Shown here: positions 45,696 through 48,653 of the stretch, one piece after another
How the letters are laid out: every line of letters begins with the position of its first letter
How positions within the stretch are numbered: the stretch's first letter is position 1
Program-made: the position numbers and the translations under genes
Notes under the pieces: generated by a model
Database searches by the model: none
What the model saw: the letters and a program-made list of their open reading frames with translations, nothing else
Told to the model about the DNA's origin: nothing
NCBI GenBank assembly: GCA_021158225.1
Contig: JAGGUZ010000026.1
Coordinates: forward strand, 1 to 48,653
Reading direction: 5' to 3'
Length of the DNA: 48,653 nt
From: a bacterium
GTDB taxonomy: Bacteria; Patescibacteriota; Gracilibacteria; UBA1369; PNNO01

Positions 45696-46631
45696 ATGAA
45701 TTATAAAACAAGAATTTACGAAGCTTGGCAATTTACACAAAGTAATAAGGAAATAATACGTTGGTATGCTTTTTTGCCTGCACTTCTCTCAACAATTGTT
45801 GGAATCGGATATGTTACATATCAAATTCTGGCCTTTAAGTCGTCGGAGCTTTTTGATGATGCTCCTCGGAGCTTTGCCTATACACTTGTAACAACAATCC
45901 TAGATTTTATACATAATAATTTTGAGCTTACAATTCCAATAATTGTAACGGGATTAGTACTTGTTCTGCTATATTTTTTATTACCTGTTCTTCTTGATGC
46001 ATCGATGATTCAAGTAATCGCAAGAAGAAGACACAATCAAAAAGTGTCACTCCCGGAAGGCATTAAATACGGGTTACTCAGATTTCTCCCGTTTTTTGAA
46101 TATTTTCTGCTCATGGGAACATTCAGTTTTATATCAATTTCAGCAGAAGCCGCTTTTATACTAAGGAATCTCGGTCCGGAAGTATTCAAAACATTATTAC
46201 CGATAATTGGAATTATATTATTTGTTGCATTTATACTTCATATACTTTTTACGTTCGCTCAATATTATATAATTATTGACGAAACAGGAGTTATGGATGG
46301 GATAGTAAAAAGTTGCACCCTTGTGATTTTAAATATTCAACAAACATTCATGTTAGTGATTTTAATGCTTATTATAGCCGTAAGAATCCTAATTCAAATT
46401 GTGCTTGTTATAATAGTGCCGGCAATTATAATTGTTGGACTTGGATATTATGCTTCTGTGTCGCTTCCGGAGTATGGTCTGATTATTTTGGGCGGATTAA
46501 GTGTAGTTTTCTTACTCTTTGCCGCTTATTTAGCCGCGGTTGTACATGTTTTTTCAGTTGCCGTGTGGACATATACCTTCCTTGATTTCACTTCGGAAAA
46601 AATTGTTCATGCAAGAGATACTCAAGCATAG
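45696..46631 (+). CDS. multi-pass membrane protein of unknown function
   Basis: Several hydrophobic segments, well-formed 311-aa ORF. Confidence 0.75.
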   Translation: MNYKTRIYEAWQFTQSNKEIIRWYAFLPALLSTIVGIGYVTYQILAFKSSELFDDAPRSFAYTLVTTILDFIHNNFELTIPIIVTGLVLVLLYFLLPVLLDASMIQVIARRRHNQKVSLPEGIKYGLLRFLPFFEYFLLMGTFSFISISAEAAFILRNLGPEVFKTLLPIIGIILFVAFILHILFTFAQYYIIIDETGVMDGIVKSCTLVILNIQQTFMLVILMLIIAVRILIQIVLVIIVPAIIIVGLGYYASVSLPEYGLIILGGLSVVFLLFAAYLAAVVHVFSVAVWTYTFLDFTSEKIVHARDTQA

Positions 46632-46735
46632 GAATTAAGAACTATATATTGTACTGTATAATATATTGCATCATCCTGCTTCCATTTTTGCCTATTTTAT
46701 GTTATAATAATACTGTTATTATTTAATAATTATGT

Positions 46736-47095
46736 ATGACCTCCGAACTTTTAAAACTTCTAAAACATATTCCGATTTTAAACGATGTGGATGAAGATGA
46801 ACTCTCGGATATCGTTAAAAACACCAAGTTGGAACATTTTAAGCAAGGTAATTATATTATTCGCGAAGGAGAACTCGGAGAAACTTTTTATATTATCAAA
46901 TCAGGAAAAGTTGAGGTTCTGCACAAAAATAAAGATGGGGAAGATGAAACGATAGCTGCACTTTATCCGGATAATTTTTTTGGAGAAATGGCCTTGTTAA
47001 GCAATAAACCACGCAATGCATCAATAAGATGTCTCGAGGATTGTGATGTCTATATATTCAATAGAAACGACTTTTTTAATTTTTTATATCTTTAA
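46736..47095 (+). CDS. stand-alone cyclic nucleotide-binding domain protein
   Basis: IIREGELGETFYIIKSGKVEVL...FFGEMALLSNKPRNASIRCLEDCDVYIF phosphate-binding cassette. Confidence 0.9.
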   Translation: MTSELLKLLKHIPILNDVDEDELSDIVKNTKLEHFKQGNYIIREGELGETFYIIKSGKVEVLHKNKDGEDETIAALYPDNFFGEMALLSNKPRNASIRCLEDCDVYIFNRNDFFNFLYL

Positions 47096-47109
47096 AACCT
47101 TTGCATATT

Positions 47110-47568
47110 ATGAGTAATGAAAACCCCGTGTTTCATATATTGGAGAAAGTCCCTTTGTTTAAAGATTTAAATGAAGATTCCGCAAATTTGATTGCAAATA
47201 AAATCACACTTCAATATTATCCTGCAAATAAACTTATTTTCTCGCAAGGAGAAAATGGAGATGCGATGTATATCATAAAAAAAGGGGAGGTTAGAATTTT
47301 TCAGGGACCAAAAGATGATCCCGATGAACAGCTCCCTATAGCCACTTTGCAAGATAATTCGTTTTTTGGAGAGATGGCTCTTGTATCAGAGAACTCGCGG
47401 AACGCAAGCGCTATTACTCTGGAAGAAAGTGAAATTTTTATCCTAAAAAAAGAAGATTTTTATAGTCTTATCAACAACAACCCTTCTCTTGCTGAACAAA
47501 TAAGCTCGGAATTCATACACAGAATTCGAGAAAATATGAGAAATAAAAGTTTTTCCCAGAATAACTAA
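47110..47568 (+). CDS. stand-alone cyclic nucleotide-binding domain protein
   Basis: IFSQGENGDAMYIIKKGEVRIF...FFGEMALVSENSRNASAITLEESEIFIL; start placed at ATG 47110. Confidence 0.9.
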   Translation: MSNENPVFHILEKVPLFKDLNEDSANLIANKITLQYYPANKLIFSQGENGDAMYIIKKGEVRIFQGPKDDPDEQLPIATLQDNSFFGEMALVSENSRNASAITLEESEIFILKKEDFYSLINNNPSLAEQISSEFIHRIRENMRNKSFSQNN

Positions 47569-47582
47569 AGAATATTCGATAT

Positions 47583-48116
47583 ATGCCAACGACTTATCTC
47601 ATCATAGCCCATCTTTTAACCGATTTCACGCTCCAATCAAATCGTCTTGTTGCATGGAAAACAAAACAATTTAGAGGTGTAATAGTGCATGTATGTATTT
47701 TTACTGCAATCGCACTTATTATTCTATTCCCGTACTTAATTTATTGGCAGACATGGACTGTTATAGGAGCTATTTCCGTTTTTCATCTTATTGTGGATCA
47801 AACAAAGATTAATATTGCTCTTAGATATGATAAATACGCGTTTCCGTTTATAGCCGATCAGGCTCTGCATTTTCTAAGCCTTATAGTTGGTGGATATTAT
47901 TTGAGCAATCTTCCTCTTAACCTTCCAAATAAATTTTTCTTTACAGATGTTTATACGAACAAAGCTTTAATATCAGTTGTACTTACCCTTATTTTTGTCG
48001 GATATATAATCAAAATTTTGTTTTTTCAAAAAGATAGATCACTCAAAATGAATACAAGCAAAATAATCTCCTTTACAATAGTATATATTTTCTATGTCGG
48101 TGTCGCACTGTTTTAA
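47583..48116 (+). CDS. DUF3307-like membrane protein
   Basis: LIIAHLLTDFTLQSNRLVAWKTKQFRGVIVHVCIF, VFHLIVDQTKI, FIADQALHFLSL. Confidence 0.85.
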   Translation: MPTTYLIIAHLLTDFTLQSNRLVAWKTKQFRGVIVHVCIFTAIALIILFPYLIYWQTWTVIGAISVFHLIVDQTKINIALRYDKYAFPFIADQALHFLSLIVGGYYLSNLPLNLPNKFFFTDVYTNKALISVVLTLIFVGYIIKILFFQKDRSLKMNTSKIISFTIVYIFYVGVALF

Positions 48117-48284
48117 ATGGGGGCAGGAGCAAAAATTAAACCGGAGGATGTGTCTCTTGAAGCCCGTTCATACGGAATATATGACATATTAACGCCTTCC
48201 GATGTAATAAATATTGCAACAATTCTTTTTAGAGTAAGTCCCGGATACCTTTCTTTGAAATTTCTCCAACAATATCCGCAATAA
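48117..48284 (+). CDS. possible 55-aa protein starting directly after the DUF3307 stop
   Basis: MGAGAKIKPEDVSLEARSYGIYDILTPSDVINIATILFRVSPGYLSLKFLQQYPQ; ATG follows TAA with no gap. Confidence 0.35.
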   Translation: MGAGAKIKPEDVSLEARSYGIYDILTPSDVINIATILFRVSPGYLSLKFLQQYPQ

Positions 48285-48388
48285 TCGTCCCCAATTGTTT
48301 TAGTCTCCACCCCTCCATACCGATTAAATGTTAAATTTATAAAAACATTCGCTTTTCATATATAAGGAGACTAATGCTAGTTCGCATT

Positions 48389-48653
48389 TTAATGTTTTGT
48401 CAAGTTTGAAAAGATTTTTTGTTTTTCGTTATAGTTAATATGCGTTTTTTCTACAGCTTTTTTAAAGATTTCAATTGATTTATCGTAGCGCCGGCGGTTA
48501 ACAGAATATGGCGTCGCATCTTTTCCACCATAGGCAAAGCTATAACGAGCCGGATCTTTGTAGGACGCCGGCGCGCCGTAGATAACCTCGGAGACAAGGG
48601 CGAAAGCTCTAATTGTTTTTGGTCCAACGCCCTTTATGGAAAGCAACTCCTCG
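48389..48653 (-). CDS. DUF763-like protein, C-terminal part (5' end off the window)
   Basis: EELLSIKGVGPKTIRAFALVSEVIYGAPASYKDPARYSFAYGGKDATPYSVNRRRYDKSIEIF; frame open to the right edge. Confidence 0.85.
   Translation of the reverse strand, partial: EELLSIKGVGPKTIRAFALVSEVIYGAPASYKDPARYSFAYGGKDATPYSVNRRRYDKSIEIFKKAVEKTHINYNEKQKIFSNLTKH

Noticed and set aside
46313-46585. Plus-strand 90-aa Cys-rich ORF
   Set aside because: Out-of-frame overlap wholly inside the 311-aa membrane protein gene
48113-48310. Minus-strand 65-aa ORF METKTIGDDYCGYCW...
   Set aside because: Cys/Trp-rich odd composition; the plus-strand frame abutting the DUF3307-like stop looks more plausible
1-48653. UGA recoding as in Gracilibacteria/SR1
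   Set aside because: Conserved genes end at TGA (antiporter 25011, glgP 27352) at the expected C-termini and none needs read-through

Overview
Gene-dense, AT-rich bacterial chromosome segment. The standard code fits: TGA ends several conserved genes, such as the antiporter at 25011 and glgP at 27352. The gene mix and protein style suggest a Patescibacteria/CPR-like organism (inference). Most of the window is housekeeping: lon, asnS, alr, rnhA, rsmI, tsaB, an ArfB-like factor, glgA-glgP and a divergent malQ, typA, rmuC, trkA-trkH, pnp, rpsO, trxA, corA, a PGRP-type amidase, cdaA-cdaR, and tRNA-Phe(GAA) and tRNA-Gly(GCC). There is no CRISPR array, transposase, integrase, prophage or recognisable defence island. 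The observations most worth a second look are: (1) an ArsR / CxxC-thioredoxin / overlapping 42-aa membrane ORF / TauE-SafE / IscU-like cluster with a perfect 9-4-9 operator on its promoter; (2) a recurrent layout with the -10 box 6-8 nt before the ATG, predicting leaderless mRNAs for several genes; (3) divergent promoters with interleaved or shared -35 elements (glgA/malQ, corA/ORF); (4) a cupredoxin with a Thr/Asp 12-nt repeat stalk and an SGPE-TM-RNR tail; (5) a cryptic kinase-like protein next to a PrsW-like protease; (6) RNase HI with a C-terminal four-Cys zinc-ribbon-like extension; (7) tandem stand-alone cNMP-binding proteins. All functional calls come from reading motifs; no database search was run.
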